From: an uncultured Ruminococcus sp.
Lineage (GTDB): Bacteria; Bacillota; Clostridia; Oscillospirales; Ruminococcaceae
Direction of reading: 5' to 3'
Assembly: GCA_937942105.1 (NCBI GenBank)
Contig: CALDFS010000149.1
Location: 1 to 5,016, forward strand
DNA: 5,016 nucleotides
This document shows positions 1 to 5,016 of this stretch, in pieces; the first letter of the stretch is position 1, and every line of letters begins with the position of its first letter. The position numbers were made by a program, and so were the translations under genes. The notes beneath the pieces were generated by a model. It was not told where the DNA came from. It saw only the letters and a list, made by a program, of their open reading frames with translations, and did not search any database.

Positions 1-1
1 A

Positions 2-262
2 TTCGTTTTTCAAGTTACGTATAGAAATTGAATTAACTCCATTATCATTTCCATTAATCTCTTCAATTACGGAATTAAGAACGAAATCAATCTTCGGATT
101 GTTCTTGGCTCGTTCAACCATAATTTGAGAGGCGCGGAACGAATCACGGCGATGAATCAGCGTAACGGAGGATCCAAAACGGGATAGGAAATCGGCTTCT
201 TCGAAGGCGCTATCTCCGCCACCTATTACAACAATCGGCTTATCTCGGAAGAAGAATCCATC
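2..262 (-). CDS. trxB: Thioredoxin reductase, internal fragment (NADPH-binding domain)
   Basis: This is an 87-codon open frame running off the left edge; the conserved sequence begins at the DGFFFRD motif. Visible landmarks are the NADPH-binding glycine motif GGGDSAFEEA (fragment residues 14-23) and the NADP 2'-phosphate motif HRRDSFRAS (37-45). Then comes the strand region reading NNPKIDFVLNSVIEEI. In the family (flavoprotein disulfide reductases that reduce thioredoxin with NADPH in the cytoplasm), the redox CxxC lies immediately before the DGFF motif. Here the codon before D is GCG and a TAG stop sits one codon further upstream, so the CxxC and the whole FAD-binding N-terminal part are missing. 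No start codon or RBS belongs to it. The phrasing (GGGDSAFEEA, FRASQIMVERAKNNPKI) resembles actinobacterial TrxB more than clostridial TrxB; that is an impression from memory. It is a partial gene joined to a foreign neighbour and cannot encode a working enzyme as it stands. Confidence 0.88.
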
Positions 263-726
263 CGCCTATGCTCCTGCGAGTTGGCGAAGAAGTGCTTCAA
301 GCTTGTGCCAACGCCCTGGGACTGCACGCCCGAAACAAACTCCGCGCCCAGCTCGCCGGCAAGGTAGGGGTCCTCCGAGAAATACTCGAAGTTTCTGCCG
401 CACAGTGGGCTGCGCTTCATGTTTATGCCGGGACCTAAGAGAATATTAACCCCTTTTTCCTGCGATTCTCTGCCCAGCTCAGTTCCGATTTCGTGGATAA
501 GCGAGCGGTCGAAGCTTGCAGCTGTCATGCTGGCGGTGGGGAAGCAGACGGCTTCAAGCGTTTTGCCCCCGATTTCGGTGCGAAGACCGTGGGGACCGTC
601 GCTCATTCTGGCGGAGGGGATTCCCAAACGCTCAACCGCCTTGGTGAGCCAAGCGTCCTTGCCCGAGCATAGCCCTGCTTTTTCTTCAAGAGTGAGTTCT
701 TTTAACAGATTTTTAATATTTTCCAT
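226..726 (-). CDS. Glycoside hydrolase family 3 beta-glucosidase, N-terminal fragment
   Basis: GH3 enzymes hydrolyse terminal beta-linked glucose (or xylose and related sugars) from oligosaccharides. The start at 726 is supported by an RBS and a promoter, and the opening MENIKNLLKELTLEEKAGLC is typical of clostridial cytoplasmic GH3 enzymes; no signal peptide is seen. Family landmarks occur in order: SDGPHGLR (42-49, substrate-contacting Asp43), GPGINMKRSPLCGRNFEYFSEDP (98-120, Arg111), and GTSLKHF (140-146, the Lys144-His145 pair). QEHRRMDSSSEI follows at 151-162. Homology then stops: the last four codons and the stop at 226-228 lie inside trxB sequence read in another frame. The family is normally about 700-800 residues, so the rest of the (beta/alpha)8 barrel, the catalytic Asp nucleophile, the second domain and the acid/base are gone. 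As written, the product would be inactive. Exact substrate cannot be assigned. Confidence 0.9.
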   Translation of the reverse strand: MENIKNLLKELTLEEKAGLCSGKDAWLTKAVERLGIPSARMSDGPHGLRTEIGGKTLEAVCFPTASMTAASFDRSLIHEIGTELGRESQEKGVNILLGPGINMKRSPLCGRNFEYFSEDPYLAGELGAEFVSGVQSQGVGTSLKHFFANSQEHRRMDSSSEISRLL

Positions 727-732
727 ATAAAA

Positions 733-740
733 CTTCCTTT
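733..740 (-). promoter_or_regulatory. Ribosome binding site of the GH3 gene
   Basis: On the minus strand the sequence reads AAAGGAAG, six bases before the ATG at 726. This fixes the start of the beta-glucosidase fragment at residue MENIK rather than at any internal methionine. Confidence 0.75.
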
Positions 741-767
741 CAAAGGATTTTGCTTTGATATGAATAT

Positions 768-796
768 ATTATACAGGATTTTTGCTCGATTGGCAA
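768..796 (-). promoter_or_regulatory. Sigma-70/sigma-A type promoter for the GH3 gene
   Basis: The minus strand carries TTGCCA (791-796), a 17-base spacer, then a perfect TATAAT (768-773). Transcription would begin near 761, giving a leader of about 35 bases that contains the AAAGGAAG ribosome binding site. The spacing and the exact -10 make this a convincing housekeeping promoter. It implies that the GH3 gene is transcribed on its own rather than only by read-through from the XRE-TPR gene that ends at 882. No catabolite (cre-like) site was recognised around it. Confidence 0.7.
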
Positions 797-881
797 TAGG
801 GGAAACCGCTGTTTTCGGATTATTTTTGAAGATGAAAACTGCCGGGAGCTGTTTACTGCGGGTTTGCGCTGGATGTATGCA

Positions 882-1877
882 CTAATCCGTCTGTCTGCAC
901 CTTTTCATCCATTCATCCCATCTTGAATCATCCTTGATATTCTCCGAGCGGGCATCCTTAACAAACCACCACGGGAAAAGCTCAGGGAGCGCTTTGGCTA
1001 AGCCAACGGCGGGACCGCAGTCGAACGCTCTTGCATGGCTGAGTGCGCTGTCAAGTGCTTTGAATGCGCCATCCTCATCATGCGATTGCCAAAGGCGGTC
1101 GGCTAAGAACAGCTCCGCCTTGGATATGTCGCTTTCAAGCAGATCACTGCCGCTGTATCCCACGCTGATGACCGCTTCGCCTATGCCTATTGCTGTGGCA
1201 ACGCTCTTTGCGGTTGCGCTCGGGTCGGCGGTGCTCCGTGATATCTCGCAGTGGATCATAAGCTGAATCAGTCTGCGCGCGAACGTTATAACGGTTTTTT
1301 CGTAAGCGGAGGAACGTTCCTTGCCAGAACATCCCATAATACTAAGAAATTCGCGGCAGGATGATATGCATGGCGCGTTTTCGGCAAGCTTTGCCGCCTT
1401 AGAGGTTTCACCGGTGACGGCATAAAGGTTGGCAAGGTTGAGTTTTGCCGCATACTTGTCGTCCCCATCATCCAAAGTGGCGATGACCTTCTCGTAAATC
1501 GAGATTGCCTCCTGCCACTCGGTGTATTTTTTGTGACGCTCCACGTCGAAGACCTCATACCCATCCTCATCAGTAGAGTGAAATTCTCCGTAGCGCACAT
1601 ATCCGGCGTTGTATAGGATATCCGCGAGGCAGAGCATGACCCGCTCATTGCCGGGGAACTCCACAAGCCCTTCGCGTGCTAAGCGTATGCACTCGTCCAT
1701 TGAGACGTCTTCGCCATTGTTTTCGCGATTCATCCGCTTCAGCTTTTCGCAGAGTGAATCCAGCTTCTTCTGCCTGTCCGAGTCGTATCCGAAAAGGCGA
1801 TCGATGGATACGCCGAAATACCCGGCGATAGATGGTAAAAGCCCGATGTCGGGACAGCAGATTGATGGGTCACATAG
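882..1877 (-). pseudogene. 5'-truncated XRE/HTH regulator with TPR-like C-terminal domain
   Basis: The open frame covers 331 codons from just after an in-frame TAA (1878-1880) to the TAG at 882-884. No ATG, GTG or TTG occurs in its first 48 codons. The first available start is the ATG at 1733, which would drop clear homology. Residues 7-31 read CCPDIGLLPSIAGYFGVSIDRLFGY in short pieces; this is the last two helices of a Cro/CI-type helix-turn-helix as found in clostridial regulators (PDI-LLP-IA-YFGVS-D-L-G). The remaining ~290 residues are helical and TPR-like. One repeat runs from MDECIRLAREGLVEFPGNER to LADILYNAG; a second runs from WQEAISIYEKVI through LNLANLYAVTGETSKAAKLAEN. Such proteins usually have about 370-390 residues with the whole HTH at the N-terminus. 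About 40-50 residues, including the recognition helix and the promoter, are therefore missing. The break lies at about 1855-1880, where composition also changes. It was probably an intact cytoplasmic regulator in its source genome; its target is unknown. An alternative reading is a functional TPR-only protein starting at 1733, but no good RBS supports that. Confidence 0.8.
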
Positions 1878-2190
1878 TTAAAGCTACCACACCAAAGCCT
1901 ACGCTTACAACACCATCAAAGGTATATGTGCTTAATAATTGTATAATACTAACGCAACGGCCACCTATTCTTAATTCAAATAAGAATAGGTGGTCTCCAT
2001 AATATTACATCTTGCACATGGTCAGCATTTACTTTATATTATAGCGAGAGAATTATATGCGTCAGCAATGGCACAATATATTATTGATATCATGCTGAGC
2101 CCTTTATCCCATAGCTGTAAGGCTGTTTAGACGTATTCAAAAAGTGAGATATCAATATATCTAATGCTTAAAACAATGCATACACATATA
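1878..2190. other. Gene-free AT-rich stretch left of the PHP-ATPase
   Basis: These 313 bases separate the broken regulator from the stop of the PHP-ATPase. They begin at a compositional break and contain a perfect hairpin at 1961-1993. Only very short open frames occur. One is a 17-codon plus-strand tail ending at 1935; another is a ~19-codon minus-strand frame starting with an ATG near 2094. Neither has support as a gene. No U-tailed terminator was found directly after the PHP-ATPase stop codon. Confidence 0.6.
1961..1993. repeat. Perfect 13-bp inverted repeat (hairpin), no U-tract
   Basis: CCACCTATTCTTA (1961-1973) is followed by a seven-base loop ATTCAAA and by TAAGAATAGGTGG (1981-1993), a perfect reverse complement. 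One G-T and one G-C pair could extend the stem to 1959-1995. Neither side continues with a run of T, so a classical Rho-independent terminator is unlikely in either direction. It could be a 3'-end-stabilising or weak terminating hairpin for the PHP-ATPase transcript, which would reach it about 200 bases after the stop codon. It could also be a mobile-element end or a protein-binding palindrome. The sequence alone does not decide. Confidence 0.75.
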
Positions 2191-4719
2191 CTACAATATA
2201 CCCTTACTATCATTATGAATATCTAAAGCATCCTCATAAATGCTTATTTTATGTATAAACGATTCTATGCCACCTTCAAGATAGTTAACGATATGTTTTT
2301 TAATGCGACATTCACCAGGATATCCTGTAGTTTCTACCCATCCGTGTTGATTATCCGAACACATTATACATACTTGGTCTGCTTTGGCATTTGTTACTAT
2401 TGTCGCATTATGCGTAGCAATAATGACTTGACGCTTTTCCTTTATTGAACGTAGTTGTTTTACCAAATTCCTATAGATATATTGATTGTCCAGATTATCC
2501 TCAGGCTGGTCAATGATAAGTGGCCTATAATCATTAGAATATTCGCTATATCCTAAAATAAAGGATAGCATCGCTACGACTTTTTGACCAAGAGATAAAG
2601 TTTCAACTGATTTATATATAGGCGAACTAGAATTACCTTCCTTGTTATTAATATTAAATTCTAAAGAAAAACATTCAATATGTGTGATATATTTTTTTAA
2701 ATAGTCTATGACTGTATCTATGTTTTTGTCTGTAATTAAGCTTCTAAAAACATTTGTAAGGACTTCTTTTGCTTTAATCTTATCCAAAGATGTAATGCCC
2801 TTATCAATCATATCCTGATCTGGTTCTTTACAAAACGCCAATATGCTTTTTGTTGACAAAGCTTTGTCAACATCTTCGCTTATAACTAGCTTTAAAAAAT
2901 CAAAGATCCCAAGTTCATCATTCAGTGACAAAAGATATTCGACTATATTTTCACTTGTGATGTTATAGTTTTTATACCAAATATTTTTCTTATAATTATC
3001 TCCGAACATCCAAAAACCAAAGTCTGGTTCTGAGAATGTATTATTTTGTGAATAAGTTATTCTTAGGATTTTTGCGTGTTTGTCATTAAATGGGGTTATA
3101 ACTGAATATACTTCATTCCTGCGCTTTTGCAAAATATCCTGAACATTATCAAGAGCTTTCACTAAGCCGGATTTCTTCTTAAAGTGTATGGCTTCTTCCG
3201 GCTTTGATAAAACTTTGTTCTGAAACAGCGTTTTATATAAAAATTCGTTTATTTTATCATCACTAGCTGTATTTACTAAATCGTTAACCGAATATCTTAC
3301 ATCAAAGAAATTATTGAGCATTTCTCTCTTATTTCCCACTGTTTCAAGATACCACTTATCGCCTTTATATAATACTTTTGATATTTTTAGAAAACGTTTA
3401 TAAGCATATTCTTTCACATCGTTAACATTATAATGATATTTATAATGATATCTGTTAGAAAGATTCTGACCGAAACAGCGTAAGATATTATCATCAGAGT
3501 TAGGCTTAATTGGCATTCGCATTTCTATTAGAAACTCTTCACCATGATAATCATAAAGAAGCCACGTATCACCATGAGAGCATATGAAATCCAATTTACT
3601 CATACTATCGCACTGTTGACTAAGCATAAATTCCAGTATCTCCAAAACGGTGCTTTTACCAGTTCCTCTGCCTCCTATAAGACAATTCAGTGACTTGGAA
3701 AAGTTTAGGCAAAAGCCGGATTTTTCATCACCTTTTAAAAAACCAATATTGCTATTTTGTATATAGATGCCTTTTATATACTGTTTGGCAAACTTTTCAT
3801 TTTCAAAGCTGACAGAAATATCATAATCATTGAGAGCATCTTTTAGCATTAAATAATTTCGTTTGCTGCCCTTTATCCAGAATGTTTTATTGGGAATAGT
3901 ATCAATGTCATGTGCATCATTATCTATTACAACATTAATATCCGCCGTTCTAAACTGCTTCAGATAGTTTTTAATACTGTTGCATTTGCTATAATCTGAC
4001 AAGCCTATCAACTTCAATACTTTATCTGAAAACAGTTTTTTCTTGTAAGCACCGCTTGAAAACTTTTCTTTAAAAATGTCAGAGGTATCTAAATGAGCTA
4101 AATATCCAATACCATTGATAGACGTTATAAACTCCAAAACCTTAATGCTGGTTTCAAATGTACCGTCTTCAATTGATAATAAATGGTCATATAGCCATAA
4201 ATTAATATTATCTATTGCAGTTTGGCAATCTTCAAATATTCCGACAACATGGTTTTTATCAGCACAGGAAATCTCTATGCCAAGCAAAACTTCTGGATAA
4301 ACTTTATGAAATTTACTTCTACATAATTCTTTTATAGCAGTCTTTAGCTTTTCCACTCCTGTAACCGTATGATGATCTGAAACTACAATAAGCTCAATCT
4401 CATTAGTTATTATCACATCAGCTAACAACAAGTAAGAAAGGAATTCTTTTTTGCTACAATAGCAGGAACGAGTATCTTCAAGCGTTATACTATCCAAGGT
4501 CATCATCTCTGGAAAAACATTTCGCTTTATGCAAATATCGTAGATATCTTGTTCGGAAGCAGAAATATAATCATTATGGGACCATTGGCTAAGCAACCTG
4601 TAATCATATGATGCCGGAGTGTGAATGTGAAAGCATGATTTATGAAACGTGCCAAATTTTTCTTTTCTGTTTTTTATTGCTTCATATGCGACTTTTTCAC
4701 TTTTAGTTGGTGTAGTCAC
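2191..4719 (-). CDS. PHP-domain / SMC-type ATPase fusion protein (Ppl/TrlF-like, candidate anti-phage)
   Basis: This complete 842-residue protein starts at GTG 4719 and stops at TAG 2191-2193. The GTG is chosen because an AAGGAGG lies seven bases upstream; the ATG overlapping it by one base (4721-4719) runs straight into TGA. Residues ~25-275 form a PHP (polymerase and histidinol phosphatase) metal-dependent phosphoesterase domain. Its motifs are HIH (31-33), SDHH (114-117), GIEIS with Glu149, LAHLD with His209 and DNDAH (266-270, Asp268/His270). All expected ligands are therefore present. Residues ~315-800 form an SMC/ABC-type ATPase. Walker A is GGRGTGKST (349-357) and the signature is LSLGQK (708-713). 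Walker B with its D-loop is LIIDQPEDNLD (734-744) and the H-loop is IIATHN (766-771). Between Walker A and the signature lie ~350 residues of mixed structure without an obvious long coiled coil. No signal peptide or membrane segment is seen, so it should be cytoplasmic. The architecture matches proteins I know as TrlF-family ATPases and the single-gene Ppl defence candidates (from memory). A likely role is ATP-gated cleavage of nucleic acid or nucleotide; the substrate is inferred, not shown. It is much AT-richer than the genes to its left. Confidence 0.88.
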   Translation of the reverse strand: MTTPTKSEKVAYEAIKNRKEKFGTFHKSCFHIHTPASYDYRLLSQWSHNDYISASEQDIYDICIKRNVFPEMMTLDSITLEDTRSCYCSKKEFLSYLLLADVIITNEIELIVVSDHHTVTGVEKLKTAIKELCRSKFHKVYPEVLLGIEISCADKNHVVGIFEDCQTAIDNINLWLYDHLLSIEDGTFETSIKVLEFITSINGIGYLAHLDTSDIFKEKFSSGAYKKKLFSDKVLKLIGLSDYSKCNSIKNYLKQFRTADINVVIDNDAHDIDTIPNKTFWIKGSKRNYLMLKDALNDYDISVSFENEKFAKQYIKGIYIQNSNIGFLKGDEKSGFCLNFSKSLNCLIGGRGTGKSTVLEILEFMLSQQCDSMSKLDFICSHGDTWLLYDYHGEEFLIEMRMPIKPNSDDNILRCFGQNLSNRYHYKYHYNVNDVKEYAYKRFLKISKVLYKGDKWYLETVGNKREMLNNFFDVRYSVNDLVNTASDDKINEFLYKTLFQNKVLSKPEEAIHFKKKSGLVKALDNVQDILQKRRNEVYSVITPFNDKHAKILRITYSQNNTFSEPDFGFWMFGDNYKKNIWYKNYNITSENIVEYLLSLNDELGIFDFLKLVISEDVDKALSTKSILAFCKEPDQDMIDKGITSLDKIKAKEVLTNVFRSLITDKNIDTVIDYLKKYITHIECFSLEFNINNKEGNSSSPIYKSVETLSLGQKVVAMLSFILGYSEYSNDYRPLIIDQPEDNLDNQYIYRNLVKQLRSIKEKRQVIIATHNATIVTNAKADQVCIMCSDNQHGWVETTGYPGECRIKKHIVNYLEGGIESFIHKISIYEDALDIHNDSKGIL

Positions 4720-4726
4720 ATTTGTT

Positions 4727-4733
4727 CCTCCTT
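4727..4733 (-). promoter_or_regulatory. Strong ribosome binding site of the PHP-ATPase
   Basis: AAGGAGG on the minus strand is complementary to the anti-Shine-Dalgarno sequence and lies seven bases before the GTG at 4719. It decides the start codon, because the nearby ATG at 4721 is immediately followed in frame by TGA. Confidence 0.85.
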
Positions 4734-4791
4734 ATTCCCGCTTTGAGCTAATTACCCACAACAGTATTTCATCATTTATTTACTTTATTAT

Positions 4792-4820
4792 AATATACTC
4801 GACTTTTTACGGAAAGTCAA
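4792..4820 (-). promoter_or_regulatory. Sigma-A type promoter for the PHP-ATPase
   Basis: The minus strand reads TTGACT (4815-4820), a 17-base spacer, then TATATT (4792-4797). Both boxes are one mismatch from consensus and the spacing is ideal. Transcription would start near 4785, giving a leader of about 65 bases. A TATAAT also occurs at 4787-4792, but its 22-base spacing from TTGACT makes it a poor partner. The promoter shows that the PHP-ATPase can be expressed as a single-gene unit. Confidence 0.7.
4801..4818. promoter_or_regulatory. Palindrome within the PHP-ATPase promoter, possible operator
   Basis: GACTTT (4801-4806), six bases, and AAAGTC (4813-4818) form a perfect 6+6 inverted repeat. 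It overlaps the -35 box and most of the spacer, which is where a repressor dimer would block RNA polymerase. The nine bases AAAGTCAAC at its right edge recur at 4945-4953. No candidate repressor gene is intact in the window, so the operator role is inferred only from shape and position. Confidence 0.4.
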
Positions 4821-5016
4821 CTTATTAAAAACAATATAGTTTTTTACTGTTCCCAGAATTATGTGTGACTAAAACAAAAGCCATAAAAAGCGCATATAAC
4901 ACTTAACAGCAATAGCGGCCACGCTCATAAGAGTCCCATGGTAAAAAGTCAACCCCAAAAACCACCAAAGATTAAAGCAAAACTTCGTCAAAACAGTCAA
5001 AAAAGCGCAAAAAGAC
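4821..5016. other. A-rich upstream region without a supported gene
   Basis: The plus strand is strongly A-rich, and the minus strand correspondingly T-rich. The ten bases AAAAAGCGCA occur at 4885-4894 and again at 5000-5009. A minus-strand frame is open from the right edge to a TAG at 4869-4871 (48 codons) and reads as a hydrophobic string. That is expected from T-rich DNA, and no RBS or family resemblance supports it. Nothing identifiable as a partner of the PHP-ATPase is present before the window ends. Confidence 0.5.

Noticed and set aside
419..730. 103-codon plus-strand open frame opposite the GH3 gene
   Set aside because: It is antisense to strongly conserved GH3 motifs, has no RBS and no family resemblance; it is a shadow.
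934..1881. Several open frames on both strands overlapping the XRE-TPR gene (934-1266 +, 1609-1881 +, 1144-1332 -, 1286-1666 -)
   Set aside because: They are low-complexity Ser/Arg-rich translations of the other frames of a GC-richer gene whose own frame shows HTH and TPR features.
1942..1947. Plus-strand TATAAT as a possible promoter
   Set aside because: No acceptable -35 lies 16-18 bases upstream and no plus-strand gene follows.
2036..2094. ~19-codon minus-strand frame beginning at the ATG near 2094, preceded by AAAGGG
   Set aside because: It is too short, and the spacing and purine run are unremarkable in this AT-rich region; no known leader or toxin is recognised.
2083..2157. 10-bp inverted repeat ATTGATATC-type arms at about 2082-2091 and 2148-2157
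   Set aside because: The arms are AT-rich, over 50 bases apart and without flanking extension; chance is adequate in DNA of this composition.
2251..4300. Short plus-strand frames opposite the PHP-ATPase (2251-2448 and 4115-4300)
   Set aside because: They lie antisense to the PHP-ATPase coding sequence and show no RBS or recognisable domain.
4885..5009. Repeated words (AAAAAGCGCA, AGTCAA) suggesting a CRISPR or iteron array
   Set aside because: There are only two imperfectly spaced short copies in A-rich DNA, with no regular repeat-spacer pattern.
4869..5015. 48-codon minus-strand frame open at the right edge, hydrophobic, possibly a membrane peptide
   Set aside because: The hydrophobic character follows from T-rich DNA; there is no RBS before its internal ATG and no resemblance to a known small toxin.

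Overview
This looks like a stretch of a low-to-moderate GC, Clostridia-type (Firmicutes) genome, probably from a metagenome. It is a mosaic rather than a clean chromosomal segment. All recognisable coding is on the minus strand, and only one of the four genes is complete.

Layout from left to right. (1) About 1-262 holds 87 codons of a thioredoxin reductase (trxB) NADPH domain whose wording is closest to actinobacterial enzymes. It is cut off exactly after the place where the CxxC redox centre should be. (2) About 241-726 holds the first ~160 residues of a glycoside hydrolase family 3 beta-glucosidase, with a good RBS and a near-consensus promoter. It fuses to the trxB fragment inside a ~20-base stretch that reads as conserved sequence of both families in different frames. 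(3) 882-1877 holds a 5'-truncated XRE/HTH regulator with a TPR-like C-terminal part, lacking the first half of its DNA-binding domain. (4) At about 1855-1885 the sequence changes abruptly from GC-richer coding DNA to AT-rich DNA. A ~310-base gene-free stretch follows, with one perfect 13-bp hairpin. (5) 2191-4719 holds a complete 842-residue protein joining an N-terminal PHP phosphoesterase domain to an SMC/ABC-type ATPase. It has a GTG start, a strong RBS and a consensus-like promoter that contains a palindrome. (6) 4821-5016 is A-rich on the plus strand and has no convincing gene.

The biologically interesting item is the PHP-ATPase. It has every expected metal-binding and ATPase motif and the architecture of single-gene anti-phage candidates (Ppl/TrlF-like proteins). 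It carries its own promoter and no partner is visible. The truncated XRE-TPR regulator and the GH3 gene have similar base composition and could be native neighbours. The trxB fragment and the AT-rich right half look as if they come from other DNA, through assembly or amplification chimerism or through real recombination. No RNA gene, CRISPR array or identifiable insertion sequence was seen.
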